Shown here: piece after piece, positions 1 to 6,365 of the stretch | How the letters are laid out: each line of letters begins with the position of its first letter | How positions within the stretch are numbered: the stretch's first letter is position 1 | Assembly (NCBI GenBank): GCA_945988915.1 | Contig: CAMFTS010000037.1 | Coordinates: 1 to 10,364 of the forward strand | Source of the DNA: an uncultured Clostridia bacterium | GTDB taxonomy: Bacteria; Bacillota; Clostridia; Oscillospirales; Acutalibacteraceae | Direction of reading: 5' to 3' | Length of the DNA stretch: 10,364 bases | Position numbers and translations under genes: made by a program | Notes under the pieces: model-generated | The model's database searches: none | What the model saw: the letters and a program-made list of their open reading frames with translations, nothing else | What the model was told of the DNA's origin: nothing

Positions 1-2
1 TG

Positions 3-683
3 CCCATTTGCTTCGGATACATATCGGTTGCATTTGCCTTCGGCATTTTCTCTGTAGGAAACGGGCTCACGGTTTTTCAGGCCTTGGCTATTTCAATGGC
101 GAATGTTACATCGGCAGGTCAACTGTCAGCCGTGCCGATTATTGTGGGTGGCGGCACCTTGTTTGAACTCGCATTAACGCAGTTCATTATCAATTTAAGA
201 TATTCTTTAATGTCAGTTTCACTTTCGCAGAAATTTGACAAGAGCATAAAATTACTTGACCGATTTATACTTGCATTCGTAAATACCGACGAGGTATTTG
301 CAGTTGCATCATCACAACCCGGAAAAGTTAAAAAAAGCTATATGTACGGACTTATCCTGACTCCGTATGTAGGCTGGAGTGCGGGAACGCTTATAGGCGC
401 TCTCGCAGGCGATATATTCCCGCCGAGCTTAACATCTGCATGGGGCATTGCAATTTACGGAATGTTCATAGCAATCGTGCTTCCGCCTGCAAAAAAGAGT
501 AAGGCAACCGCTTTGTGCGTACTGCTTGCAATCATTCTCAGCTGCATTTTCTTCTATGTTCCCGTACTGAATAAAATTCCGCAGGGCTTTGCGATAATTA
601 TTTGTGCGGTAACAGCCAGCGCATTGTTTGCAGTTCTTTTCCCGATAAAAACGGAAGAAAAGGGGGAAGAAGCAAATGAATAA
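3..683 (+). CDS. azlC: AzlC family branched-chain amino acid exporter subunit (5' partial)
   Basis: This is the large membrane subunit of an AzlCD-type transporter, known in Bacillus subtilis for azaleucine resistance and branched-chain amino acid export. The reading frame is open from base 3, and its first residues (PICFGYISVAFAFGI) match the start of the conserved AzlC core. The gene therefore begins before the window, and I estimate that only some 10 to 15 residues are missing. An internal ATG at 84 is not the start. Visible hallmarks are the small-residue first membrane segment, the motif LTQFIINLRYSLMS where family members have INLRHLLMS, and several later hydrophobic segments at about 350-430, 460-560 and 590-640. 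The end overlaps azlD by 8 bases, which indicates translational coupling. The family call is firm; the substrate is inferred from family. Confidence 0.9.
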   Translation, partial: PICFGYISVAFAFGIFSVGNGLTVFQALAISMANVTSAGQLSAVPIIVGGGTLFELALTQFIINLRYSLMSVSLSQKFDKSIKLLDRFILAFVNTDEVFAVASSQPGKVKKSYMYGLILTPYVGWSAGTLIGALAGDIFPPSLTSAWGIAIYGMFIAIVLPPAKKSKATALCVLLAIILSCIFFYVPVLNKIPQGFAIIICAVTASALFAVLFPIKTEEKGEEANE

Positions 684-999
684 ACCGTTTTTAGTCTATC
701 TGTCAGTTATGGCAGGCGTAACATATTTAGTAAGAATGTTACCCCTTGTACTTGTGAAAAAGCAGATAACAAATAAATTCATACTTTCGTTTCTGCATTA
801 CATACCCTATGCAGTTCTTACCGTAATGACAATGCCTGCGGTATTCTACGCAACATCTTCGGTGTATTCGGCTATTGTCGGAGTATTGGTTGCGATAATA
901 CTTGCATACTTTGAAAAGAGCCTGTTGACAGTTGCGTTCTGCTCGTGTGCAGGAGTGTTCGTAACAGAAATAATTCTGTCGTATTTGAATATGATTTAA
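676..999 (+). CDS. azlD: AzlD family branched-chain amino acid exporter subunit
   Basis: This small 107-residue integral membrane protein is the usual partner of AzlC; the two form the transporter in the cytoplasmic membrane. About four hydrophobic segments can be seen (roughly residues 5-25, 37-56, 60-80 and 84-104). The early MAGVTYLVRMLPLVL stretch is typical of AzlD, which carries a conserved Arg-x-x-Pro near the first helix. The start ATG lies inside the last codons of azlC, with AAGGGGGAAG just upstream as ribosome-binding site, so the pair is translated from one mRNA. Length is normal for the family. A strong hairpin terminator begins 12 bases after the stop, so the operon ends here. 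Confidence 0.9.
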   Translation: MNKPFLVYLSVMAGVTYLVRMLPLVLVKKQITNKFILSFLHYIPYAVLTVMTMPAVFYATSSVYSAIVGVLVAIILAYFEKSLLTVAFCSCAGVFVTEIILSYLNMI

Positions 1000-1010
1000 G
1001 TGAATAATAA

Positions 1011-1040
1011 CAAAACGGCTGCCATCAGGCAGCCGTTTTG
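1011..1040. terminator. Bidirectional terminator between azlD and the merR operon
   Basis: A perfect 13-bp inverted repeat (CAAAACGGCTGCC, loop ATCA, GGCAGCCGTTTTG) sits between two convergent operons. The A and T runs at the stem ends give a T-rich tail on either strand (TTTTGCTTTGG on +, TTTTGTTATTATT on -). It can end azlCD from the left and the regulator operon from the right. Confidence 0.85.
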
Positions 1041-1185
1041 CTTTGGTACCCCTACCGGAATCAAAACGAATTCACAGTTTAGTTGTTATATTTTTTATAA
1101 AATTACTGCAAATATCAAAATGTTTTCAATAGCCGGATTATAACTGCAATTCTCATTCGGGTTTATAGCTGAATATTCATCTGAA

Positions 1186-2040
1186 TTACTTAACCGGAAT
1201 CTGAATTTCAGTAAGCCATTCATTTTCTGTTTCTTTATTCCATACACCGTCTATATAAGACTCTCTGATGTTTCCGCAAATCTCATATCCGTTTTCTTCA
1301 ATATATTGAAGCAGCATAGCATAGGACTTAGGCAAGGTGTTATAAGAACCTTCATGAAAAATACATGCCGCCATAGGTACTTTAGGAAATACTTTAAATG
1401 CTATATCCCCTGAATCCTGTTTTTTCTCTGTGACTGCTTCACAGATTTCTACCGAGATATCCTCTTCCTTATATTCAGACTCCAGATAGTGAGTAAAGCA
1501 GTACGCAGGTTGAGCACACTTGCAGTCTGATAATTCCATCTGTGCTCCCATTTGCGGCATTAAATCAAACAGTTCATCATATGATTTTATTCTCCGTTTC
1601 ATTGTACAGACAATTACTTGCGGAATTTCTTTTATAAGAACAGGATTTGACAGATTTATACTTTCTTTTGAAAGATAACTTTCAACTTGTGAAAGTTTGT
1701 CGGTAAGGACCGCAATCTCTTTTAAAATTTCCTGCCTTTTCTCATATAAATATGATTTATCTTCTGCTCCGTCGATAATTTTTCTAATATCATCTATGGA
1801 AAATCCCAAATTTTTTAATGCAATAATTCTGTGTAACTGTGCCATCTGACCTGCCGCATAATATCGGTAACCGTTCTCCTCATCCACATATACCGGAACC
1901 AACAGTTTCTGCTCATCATAATAGCGAAGCGTCTTTATGGTTACACGATTCATATTGGCAAACATACCAATCTTATATAACTGCTCTTTTTCTTTATTCT
2001 TACAGCTTGGATGCTGATGATTCATTTTCATTTCTTTCAT
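1186..2040 (-). CDS. MerR family regulator with GyrI-like effector-binding domain
   Basis: This is a ligand-sensing transcription activator of the MerR family, 284 residues from the chosen start. An N-terminal winged helix lies at about 21-90 (LYKIGMFANMNRVTIKTLRY, then GYRYY and LGFSIDDI). A dimerisation coiled coil follows at about 92-125. The GyrI-like or BmrR-type ligand domain spans about 134-284 and ends with the typical acidic W-x-T-E-I-Q-I-P-V pattern. A longer GTG start exists at 2070, but GGAG six bases before the ATG at 2040 and the non-overlapping position 20 bases after the permease stop favour 2040. It is the last gene of an ABC transporter operon whose promoter has MerR-type geometry, so it probably activates its own operon in response to a drug or other hydrophobic ligand. 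The ligand is unknown. Confidence 0.88.
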   Translation of the reverse strand: MKEMKMNHQHPSCKNKEKEQLYKIGMFANMNRVTIKTLRYYDEQKLLVPVYVDEENGYRYYAAGQMAQLHRIIALKNLGFSIDDIRKIIDGAEDKSYLYEKRQEILKEIAVLTDKLSQVESYLSKESINLSNPVLIKEIPQVIVCTMKRRIKSYDELFDLMPQMGAQMELSDCKCAQPAYCFTHYLESEYKEEDISVEICEAVTEKKQDSGDIAFKVFPKVPMAACIFHEGSYNTLPKSYAMLLQYIEENGYEICGNIRESYIDGVWNKETENEWLTEIQIPVK

Positions 2041-2060
2041 ATTTGGCTCCTGTTCTCCCG

Positions 2061-2798
2061 TTATTCCCACCGAAAAGCCTTAACGGAAATCAATGTGCAA
2101 ATCACAGTAATACCTACAAGTAATACAATAATTTTCCATACATTTTCTAATTCTGCTCCCATAGAAACCGCTTTCATAAGCTTAATTCCCTGAGTCAGCG
2201 GCAACACATTGGCAACCTTCTGTAATCCGCTTGGAAACAGCTCATACGGAATCGTGGCACCGGATAAAAACAGCATCGGAAAATACACAAGAGAAGTAAC
2301 GGCATTGACTGATTTTATGGTTCTGCATAAACTTGCCATAAACAGTCCGATGCTAAACATGGACACCAGCGTCAACATCCAGGAGCCCATAAAGATAAGA
2401 ACATTTCCCTTCATTTCATATCCCAAAAATACAACTGAAATGAGTGCCACAGATATAGCAGACAAAAGCGCTGTTACTCCGGCACATAACACATCACAGC
2501 CTAAAATCCACATAGGACTGCACGGTGTGGTAAAGAAATGCTTCAATATTTTCTTATCGCGATAGTCAGCAATCGTAAGAGGAATTCCCATGAATGCTGC
2601 TGCACAAATGCCCACCGCTATCAATGAAGCAAAAGAGCTTTCCAAATAAGTAAATCCCTCTCCGGCCTGTTTCTGCCCTGCAATCATATTAATCAATATC
2701 ATAATTCCTACCGGCATTGCTATACCAAAAAGCAGCATATCACCGGAACGCAGCGCTAATTTCTGTTCAATCATGTATAACTTCAAAAACCTTTTCAT
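2061..2798 (-). CDS. ABC-2 type transporter permease
   Basis: This is the membrane subunit of an ABC exporter, 245 residues from the chosen start. Six hydrophobic segments are visible at about residues 22-40, 55-76, 98-123, 130-155, 165-185 and 222-240. Before the last one lies the motif FLSGATIPYELFPSGLQ, characteristic of ABC-2 permeases of the drug, antibiotic and lipid export groups. The start ATG overlaps the ATPase stop codon (ATGA), with GAGGAGATTACACG as ribosome-binding site. An upstream in-frame start at 2825 would overlap the ATPase by 31 bases and is less likely. Together with the ATPase it should form a homodimeric-type efflux pump, with the following merR gene as regulator. The substrate cannot be told from sequence. 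Confidence 0.88.
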   Translation of the reverse strand: MKRFLKLYMIEQKLALRSGDMLLFGIAMPVGIMILINMIAGQKQAGEGFTYLESSFASLIAVGICAAAFMGIPLTIADYRDKKILKHFFTTPCSPMWILGCDVLCAGVTALLSAISVALISVVFLGYEMKGNVLIFMGSWMLTLVSMFSIGLFMASLCRTIKSVNAVTSLVYFPMLFLSGATIPYELFPSGLQKVANVLPLTQGIKLMKAVSMGAELENVWKIIVLLVGITVICTLISVKAFRWE

Positions 2799-3517
2799 CG
2801 TGTAATCTCCTCTCCCATATACCAAAGATATGCGTCCTCTAAGTTTTCATAAGGACTGTTTTCAATGACATCTTTTACCGTTCCTTCAGTAATCTTCTTG
2901 CCGTCTTTGATTAGAAAAATGCGATCACATAAGCTTTCGGCTTCTTCCATATAATGAGTTGTCAGAAAAATTGTAGTTCCCTTTTTTTTTAATTCCCTTA
3001 AATGCCTCCATACCTCTCTTCTCGCCGCCGTATCCAGACCTGTTGTCAACTCATCTAAAAATACGATTTCCGGATTATTGATAAGTGCCAATGCAACAGA
3101 TAATCTTTGTCTTTCTCCTCCGGACAGCTTGTTTACCTTTGACTTTTCAAAATTTTCCAATGAGAAAAACTGCAACAACCTATGATAATCCTCCGGTTTC
3201 TCATATAAAGCTGACATTTCTTTACAAAGCTCATCCACTCGAATATTATTTTGATAGGTAGATGATTGCAGTTGCACGCCGACCCGTTCAAATACTGCTT
3301 TACGATTCGTGGCCGGATCCAATCCAAATACTGTTCCGGTACCGTGATCCGGCTTTTTCAGCCCGAGAAGCAAATCAATGGTTGTGCTTTTTCCGGCTCC
3401 GTTATGGCCTAAAAGCCCAAAAACTTCTCCTTCCTCTACACGGAAGGTAATTCCATCTACGACTACTCTTCCGTTAAATGACTTTGTTAAGTCTTTTACT
3501 TCAATACATGCACTCAT
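2795..3517 (-). CDS. ABC transporter ATP-binding protein
   Basis: This is the cytoplasmic ATPase of the exporter, 240 residues. All motifs are present in order: Walker A GHNGAGKST (37-45), Q-loop region VQLQSS (81-86), signature LSGGERQRLS (131-140), Walker B IVFLDE (151-156), D-loop TGLD (159-162) and H-loop TTHYMEEAE with His188. An ATG at 3517 is preceded by AAGGAGG with a 6-base spacer, which decides the start; a longer frame to 3580 runs through the promoter and is not used. It is the first gene of the operon and overlaps the permease by 4 bases. The domain type (CcmA or drug ABC-2 group) fits antibiotic or toxic-compound export, which is inference. Confidence 0.92.
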   Translation of the reverse strand: MSACIEVKDLTKSFNGRVVVDGITFRVEEGEVFGLLGHNGAGKSTTIDLLLGLKKPDHGTGTVFGLDPATNRKAVFERVGVQLQSSTYQNNIRVDELCKEMSALYEKPEDYHRLLQFFSLENFEKSKVNKLSGGERQRLSVALALINNPEIVFLDELTTGLDTAARREVWRHLRELKKKGTTIFLTTHYMEEAESLCDRIFLIKDGKKITEGTVKDVIENSPYENLEDAYLWYMGEEITR

Positions 3518-3545
3518 ATATAGCCTCCTTTTTGTTTGTGAGGCT

Positions 3546-3576
3546 ATGATATAACCTCCCCTAAGGGACGAGTCAA
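3546..3576 (-). promoter_or_regulatory. MerR-type promoter of the ABC-merR operon
   Basis: On the minus strand, TTGACT (3571-3576) and TATCAT (3546-3551) are separated by 19 bp. This overlong spacer is typical of promoters activated by MerR proteins through DNA untwisting. The spacer contains an imperfect dyad centred on CCCTTAGGG with outer GTCC/GGAGG blocks, much like known drug-regulator sites. The predicted transcript start lies about 20 bases before the ATPase start codon. The regulator is probably the merR gene at the operon's end. Confidence 0.7.
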
Positions 3577-3665
3577 GCATTATTTTTCTTTTAATTTACA
3601 AACCTGTTTTCATTTCTGTCTGTATATTTTTAATTTTATTTTACCACTATTAAAATTATTGATTC

Positions 3666-3695
3666 GGCGTAGAAATTTCCTTAACCGATTACGCC
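3666..3695 (-). terminator. Possible weak terminator after tetR
   Basis: GGCGTA (3690-3695 read on the minus strand) can pair with TACGCC (3666-3671) across an 18-base loop, overlapping the tetR stop codon. The tail is only moderately T-rich (AATCAATAATTTTAATAG). Read-through into the ABC operon cannot be excluded. Confidence 0.25.
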
Positions 3696-4300
3696 CCGTG
3701 ACTCTGCATAAAACGCTTTGTATGATTACGAAGAATTTCAACATATTCCTCATTCTCTCTTTGTTTATCGAACATACTGATAAGAAGAAAAAGCGGGGCA
3801 TAATACTCTACTGCGAGCTGTCTGGGGTTTTCTTCTTTTAACACACCCTTTTTTATTAGCTCGCGAAACAAATCTTCCGTATAGGAAACCGGTCCTTCAA
3901 CAATACATTTGCTATATAGTTCCGCCATTTCTGCATTTCGGTATTGTTCCAAAGTCAGCATTCTTCGAAAGAGCAATGCAAAACTATCTTCAGTCCAGAA
4001 TTTTAACTGTTCAACGGTATATTCTGCTATATCCTCCCACGATGTATTTTTGTAGGCGTCCGACATTTCATCATACAGTTCAATCGGCATCTGATATTCG
4101 CTTGCCCTTTGAGCATCAATCTGTATCATTCTTTCAACGATGCTGTCAAAAATATCACGCTTATTTTTATAATGCCTGTATAGAGCACCTTTGGTTATCC
4201 CAAGCTCTTCTGCAATGTTTCTGACAGATACGGCTTCGTAACCGTCCCTTGCAAATAACTGTAATGCTGTTAATAGAATTCTTTCCTTGGTATTACCCAT
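3689..4300 (-). CDS. TetR/AcrR family transcriptional repressor
   Basis: This is a 203-residue DNA-binding repressor. Residues 5-50 form the typical TetR helix-turn-helix (ILLTALQLFARDGYE, then VRNIAEELGITKGALYRHY and KNKRDIF). The rest is an all-helical ligand and dimer domain with no recognisable specificity. The start ATG at 4300 has GGAGG seven bases upstream. The promoter region carries two copies of a palindrome, so autorepression is likely. The neighbouring ABC operon has its own MerR-type promoter and no copy of this palindrome, so it is probably not the direct target unless transcription reads through. The original target may have been a divergent gene, of which only a doubtful trace remains. 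Confidence 0.9.
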   Translation of the reverse strand: MGNTKERILLTALQLFARDGYEAVSVRNIAEELGITKGALYRHYKNKRDIFDSIVERMIQIDAQRASEYQMPIELYDEMSDAYKNTSWEDIAEYTVEQLKFWTEDSFALLFRRMLTLEQYRNAEMAELYSKCIVEGPVSYTEDLFRELIKKGVLKEENPRQLAVEYYAPLFLLISMFDKQRENEEYVEILRNHTKRFMQSHGA

Positions 4301-4342
4301 TTTGTATCCTCCGAAATGTGAAAATAAGCTCTCTTTGTTTAT

Positions 4343-4383
4343 GTAAACGACCGTTTAAATCAATTATAGTAAACAACCGTTTA
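4343..4383. promoter_or_regulatory. Tandem TetR-type operators
   Basis: Two near-identical 15-bp sites, GTAAACGACCGTTTA (4343-4357) and GTAAACAACCGTTTA (4369-4383), have centres 26 bp apart. Each is built on TAAAC-n4-GTTTA dyad symmetry. One fills most of the promoter spacer of tetR and the other lies just after the predicted transcript start. This is the expected arrangement for a self-repressing TetR protein. Confidence 0.75.
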
Positions 4384-4391
4384 TCCGTCAA
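4363..4391 (-). promoter_or_regulatory. Near-consensus promoter of tetR
   Basis: The minus strand reads TTGACG (4386-4391), 17 bp, TATAAT (4363-4368). The upstream operator copy fills most of the 17-bp spacer, so repressor binding would block RNA polymerase directly. Confidence 0.8.
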
Positions 4392-4687
4392 TAGAAAGAA
4401 TAATAAGGAAATAATAATCGTAAGCCTCTTTGCTGTAATTGTTACATCTCTCTGTTTCTTCTATGTATTCTCCTGCACTTCATCTTCCTGCCCGTGCCTA
4501 CCGCTTTGTCTTTTACTAAACAAGACAAGCCTTTAGAAAATTCAGAATTGTATGCTGTTACCGGTTTTTTTATTAACTGCGGGGACTCAGGCTAATAAAA
4601 AATGCTATTTTAGAGAATTTGCGGAGTTCTCCGTAAAAATGAAAAAATCCGCCTGTTTTCCTCGTAACTGAGGTCAATAGACGGTGG
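4392..4687. other. Intergenic stretch with a doubtful membrane-peptide remnant
   Basis: I see no secure gene here. A + strand frame ending at 4536 encodes a hydrophobic run (KEIIIVSLFAVIVTSLCFF, then YVFSC) that looks like the N-terminal membrane anchor of a lost protein. It begins immediately beyond the TetR operators but has no usable start codon or ribosome-binding site and stops after about 48 residues. It may be the stump of a divergent TetR target, or chance. The rest (4537-4687) is AT-rich without clear signals. Confidence 0.2.
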
Positions 4688-4754
4688 GTAGAAATATTCA
4701 TAGTTTTGGTGTATAATAGGACATCAAGATAAAGACAAATCGGGATTTGCGGAG
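4688..4754 (+). repeat. Shared leader repeat, copy 1 (before hydrolase)
   Basis: This 67-base segment starts GTAGAAAT and ends with the GGAG of the hydrolase ribosome-binding site. It matches 5418-5482 at roughly 85 percent by eye with one 2-base gap. It contains a TATAAT (4712-4717) that can serve as the -10 box; no good -35 box is seen. Its inner end, GACAAATCGGGATTTG (4734-4749), is an inverted copy (12 of 16) of the motif that starts at the hydrolase stop codon. Confidence 0.75.
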
Positions 4755-4764
4755 GAAAACTATT

Positions 4765-5367
4765 GTGGATAAAGCAGTTATTTATATACATGGAAAAGGT
4801 GGTAATGCTGAAGAAGCTATTCATTACAAACCGCTCTTTAGTAATTGTGATGTGATTGGTCTCGACTATACTGCACAGTTTCCATGGGAAGCAAAAGAAG
4901 AATTTCCATTACTTTTTAATTCAATTTTTAGAAACTACAAGACTGTTGAAGTAATTGCCAATAGCATTGGAGCGTATTTTACCATCATTGCTTTATCAAA
5001 TCAGCAAATAGAGAAAGCATATTTTATTTCGCCAGTTGTAGATATGGAAAGGCTTATTGCTGATATGATGATTTGGGCAAATGTTACAGAGGATGAACTC
5101 AAAGAGAAAAAAGAAATTCAGACAACCTTTGGAGAGACCCTTTCATGGGATTATCTTTGCTATGCAAGAGAAAATCCTATTATATGGGAAATCCCAACGC
5201 ACATTTTGTATGGTGAAAATGATAATCTTACCGCTTATGGAACGATATTTGAATTTGTACAGAGGACTAATTCAACACTTTCTATTATGAAAAATGGAGA
5301 ACATTGGTTTCATACGGATGAACAAATGAAATTTCTTGATGAATGGATAATAAAATCTTCCAAATAA
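4765..5367 (+). CDS. Alpha/beta hydrolase
   Basis: This is a 200-residue cytoplasmic alpha/beta-hydrolase-fold protein with no signal peptide. Strand 1 plus oxyanion HG appears as VIYIHGKGG (5-13). The nucleophile elbow is A-N-S-I-G with Ser67, where the first Gly of the usual G-x-S-x-G is Ala. The acid is Asp153 in YGENDNLT and the base is His180 in GEHWFHT, so the triad is complete. The start is GTG at 4765, nine bases after GGAGG; a TTG at 4747 would place the ribosome-binding site inside the gene. It is short for the fold, with almost no lid domain. The substrate is unknown. The gene stands alone between repeats shared with the next gene, which suggests a movable single-gene unit. Confidence 0.85.
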   Translation: MDKAVIYIHGKGGNAEEAIHYKPLFSNCDVIGLDYTAQFPWEAKEEFPLLFNSIFRNYKTVEVIANSIGAYFTIIALSNQQIEKAYFISPVVDMERLIADMMIWANVTEDELKEKKEIQTTFGETLSWDYLCYARENPIIWEIPTHILYGENDNLTAYGTIFEFVQRTNSTLSIMKNGEHWFHTDEQMKFLDEWIIKSSK

Positions 5368-5421
5368 ATTCCTGTTTGTCGGAGTGACGGTATATAACCA
5401 AAGACCGCTTAAATTGTGTAG
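5365..5421 (+). repeat. Shared tail repeat, copy 1 (after hydrolase)
   Basis: The repeat begins exactly at the stop codon with TAAATTCC-GTTT-TCGGA and ends with CAAAGACCGCTTA, then GTGTAG. It matches 5933-5991: 20 of the first 24 bases agree and the CAAAGACCGCTTA block is identical. Unlike copy 2, the right arm of a terminator hairpin is missing here, because the next leader repeat starts at the shared GTGTAG. Confidence 0.75.
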
Positions 5422-5482
5422 AAATTTTCATAATTTTGATGTGTAATGGGAAGTCAAAAAAGACAAATCGGAATTTAGGGAG
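5418..5482 (+). repeat. Shared leader repeat, copy 2 (before GNAT gene)
   Basis: This is the second copy of the leader found before the hydrolase, with TGTAAT (5442-5447) in place of TATAAT and ending in the GGAG of the acetyltransferase ribosome-binding site. Its inner motif GACAAATCGGAATTTA (5462-5477) is an inverted copy (14 of 16) of the motif starting at the acetyltransferase stop codon. Confidence 0.75.
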
Positions 5483-5491
5483 CAAGTTGAT

Positions 5492-5935
5492 ATGAAAATT
5501 AAAGAAATCAAGGCGAATAAAAAACAATTTCTTCCGTTGCTGCTATTAGCAGATGAGCAAGAGGATATGATAGACAGGTATCTTAATAAGGGGACAATGT
5601 ATGTTTTGGACGATGATGGAGTTAAGTGCGAATGTGTGATAACAGATGAGGGGAACGGTGTCCTTGAAATCAAAAACATTGCAACTGAACCGGAATATCA
5701 GGGAAAGGGTTATGGTAAAGCACTAATTGACTTCGTTGCTACGACATACAAAGGGAAGTATTCTATATTGCAAGTTGGCACAGGGGATAGTCCGTTGACA
5801 ATTCCTTTTTATGAGGAGTGTGGATTTATTCGTTCGCATAGCATTAAAAACTTCTTCACGGATAATTATGACCATTCAATATATGAAGAAGGTACTCAAC
5901 TGGTAGATATGATTTATTTGCAGAAAAAAATATAA
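5492..5935 (+). CDS. GNAT family N-acetyltransferase
   Basis: This is a 147-residue acetyl-CoA-dependent acetyltransferase. Motif A, the acetyl-CoA pyrophosphate loop, is clear at about 62-80: NIATEPEYQGKGYGKALIDF with Q-G-K-G-Y-G (70-75). Motif B appears as PFYEECGF (105-112). The N-terminal part is acidic and variable, as usual for the substrate side. The ATG at 5492 follows GGGAG with a 9-base spacer. The acceptor substrate is unknown (small molecule, peptide or drug). It shares leader and tail repeats with the hydrolase but has no sequence relation to it, and it is followed by a strong terminator. Confidence 0.88.
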   Translation: MKIKEIKANKKQFLPLLLLADEQEDMIDRYLNKGTMYVLDDDGVKCECVITDEGNGVLEIKNIATEPEYQGKGYGKALIDFVATTYKGKYSILQVGTGDSPLTIPFYEECGFIRSHSIKNFFTDNYDHSIYEEGTQLVDMIYLQKKI

Positions 5936-5991
5936 ATTCCGGTTTATCGGACTAACTCTACAATAATCAAAGACCGCTTACAAAAGTGTAG
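5933..5991 (+). repeat. Shared tail repeat, copy 2 (after GNAT gene)
   Basis: This is the second copy of the tail repeat, again beginning exactly on the TAA stop codon and ending in GTGTAG (5986-5991). Its inner 16 bases are the inverted partner of the leader motif at 5462-5477. Here the terminal part forms the left arm of an intact terminator. Confidence 0.75.
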
Positions 5992-6000
5992 GCGGTCTTT
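5969..6000. terminator. Strong terminator, GNAT gene and tRNA side
   Basis: AAAGACCGCTTACA pairs with TGTAGGCGGTCTTT around a 4-base loop, giving 14 pairs including one G-T. TTTATT follows on the + strand. On the minus strand it lies 5 bases after the tRNA CCA end and ends in GGTCTTTGATTATTG, so it probably also served the tRNA gene. Confidence 0.8.
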
Positions 6001-6004
6001 ATTG

Positions 6005-6049
6005 TGGCGTTCCCGAGAGGATTCGAACCTCCGGCCTACCGCTTAGGAG
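6005..6049 (-). tRNA. 3' half of tRNA-Arg(CCU), displaced by integration
   Basis: Reading the minus strand, the segments are: anticodon loop CTCCTAA (6043-6049, anticodon CCT), 3' anticodon stem GCGGT, variable AGGCC, T arm GGAGG-TTCGAAT-CCTCT, acceptor 3' strand CGGGAAC, discriminator G and encoded CCA (6005-6007). The bases before the loop (CCTTG) cannot pair with GCGGT, and no D arm or acceptor 5' strand (GTTCCCG expected) occurs upstream. The tRNA is therefore cut at the anticodon loop. This is the usual relic at one end of an element integrated into a tRNA gene. The intact copy should be at the element's other end. Confidence 0.85.
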
Positions 6050-6060
6050 CAAGGCTCAGC
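6041..6060. other. Probable attachment-site core (host/element junction)
   Basis: The tRNA identity ends here. GCTTAGGAGC-AAG-GCTCAGC shows an imperfect inverted repeat with a perfect inner GAGC-AAG-GCTC, as expected for paired integrase core sites around a short crossover region. The exact crossover point needs the other end or the empty site. Confidence 0.55.
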
Positions 6061-6313
6061 AACGGTTATTTCAGTCTTAAAAAGTGCCGAAAAGTACCGT
6101 TTTATGCGGTTTTTGCCGTGTGAGTGAGTTCAACTTTTTGCTAATCAATACCGTACAATATCGGACTGTTTTATATCATCCGATTAGCAGGTTTTTAGCA
6201 ACCCTTGATTTTTAGGGACATTAACAAAGTTCAATTTGATACTGTGTTTTTATCAAATAATACCACATAGTACCAATCTGTTTCGTCAGTTGAATTGTAT
6301 CACAAACAAAAGA
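6050..6313. promoter_or_regulatory. Element terminal region with possible integrase arm sites
   Basis: This non-coding 264 bp lies between the attachment core and the integrase terminator. It holds a perfectly adjacent 10-bp repeat, AAAAGTGCCG then AAAAGTACCG (6080-6099), further AGTACC and ATACCGTAC variants, and an inverted pair TTGCTAATC (6138-6146) with GATTAGC (6182-6188). Short repeats like these beside an att core are typical binding sites for the integrase N-terminal domain. The role is inferred. Confidence 0.45.
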
Positions 6314-6360
6314 AAAAGTACACACCTTTTTCACAAACTCTTTGAAGGGTGTGTACTTTT
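6314..6360 (-). terminator. Integrase terminator
   Basis: AAAAGTACACACC (6314-6326) pairs with GGTGTGTACTTTT (6348-6360), a perfect 13-bp stem five bases after the integrase stop. On the minus strand it is followed by TTTTTCTTTTG. It prevents read-through into the att region and tRNA relic. Confidence 0.8.
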
Positions 6361-6365
6361 ATGTA

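Noticed and set aside
1839..2565. Several + strand ORFs opposite merR and the permease
   Set aside because: They are antisense shadows of genes with clear domains and proper starts.
4573..4824. 83-codon minus-strand ORF upstream of the hydrolase
   Set aside because: It overlaps the shared leader repeat and hydrolase start in antisense, without a ribosome-binding site.
5365..5991. Classical integron attC sites around the two single genes
   Set aside because: The repeats do not contain the GTTRRRY/RYYYAAC core pair in the right arrangement, and no integron integrase is present; the adjacent integrase is of the conjugative-element type.
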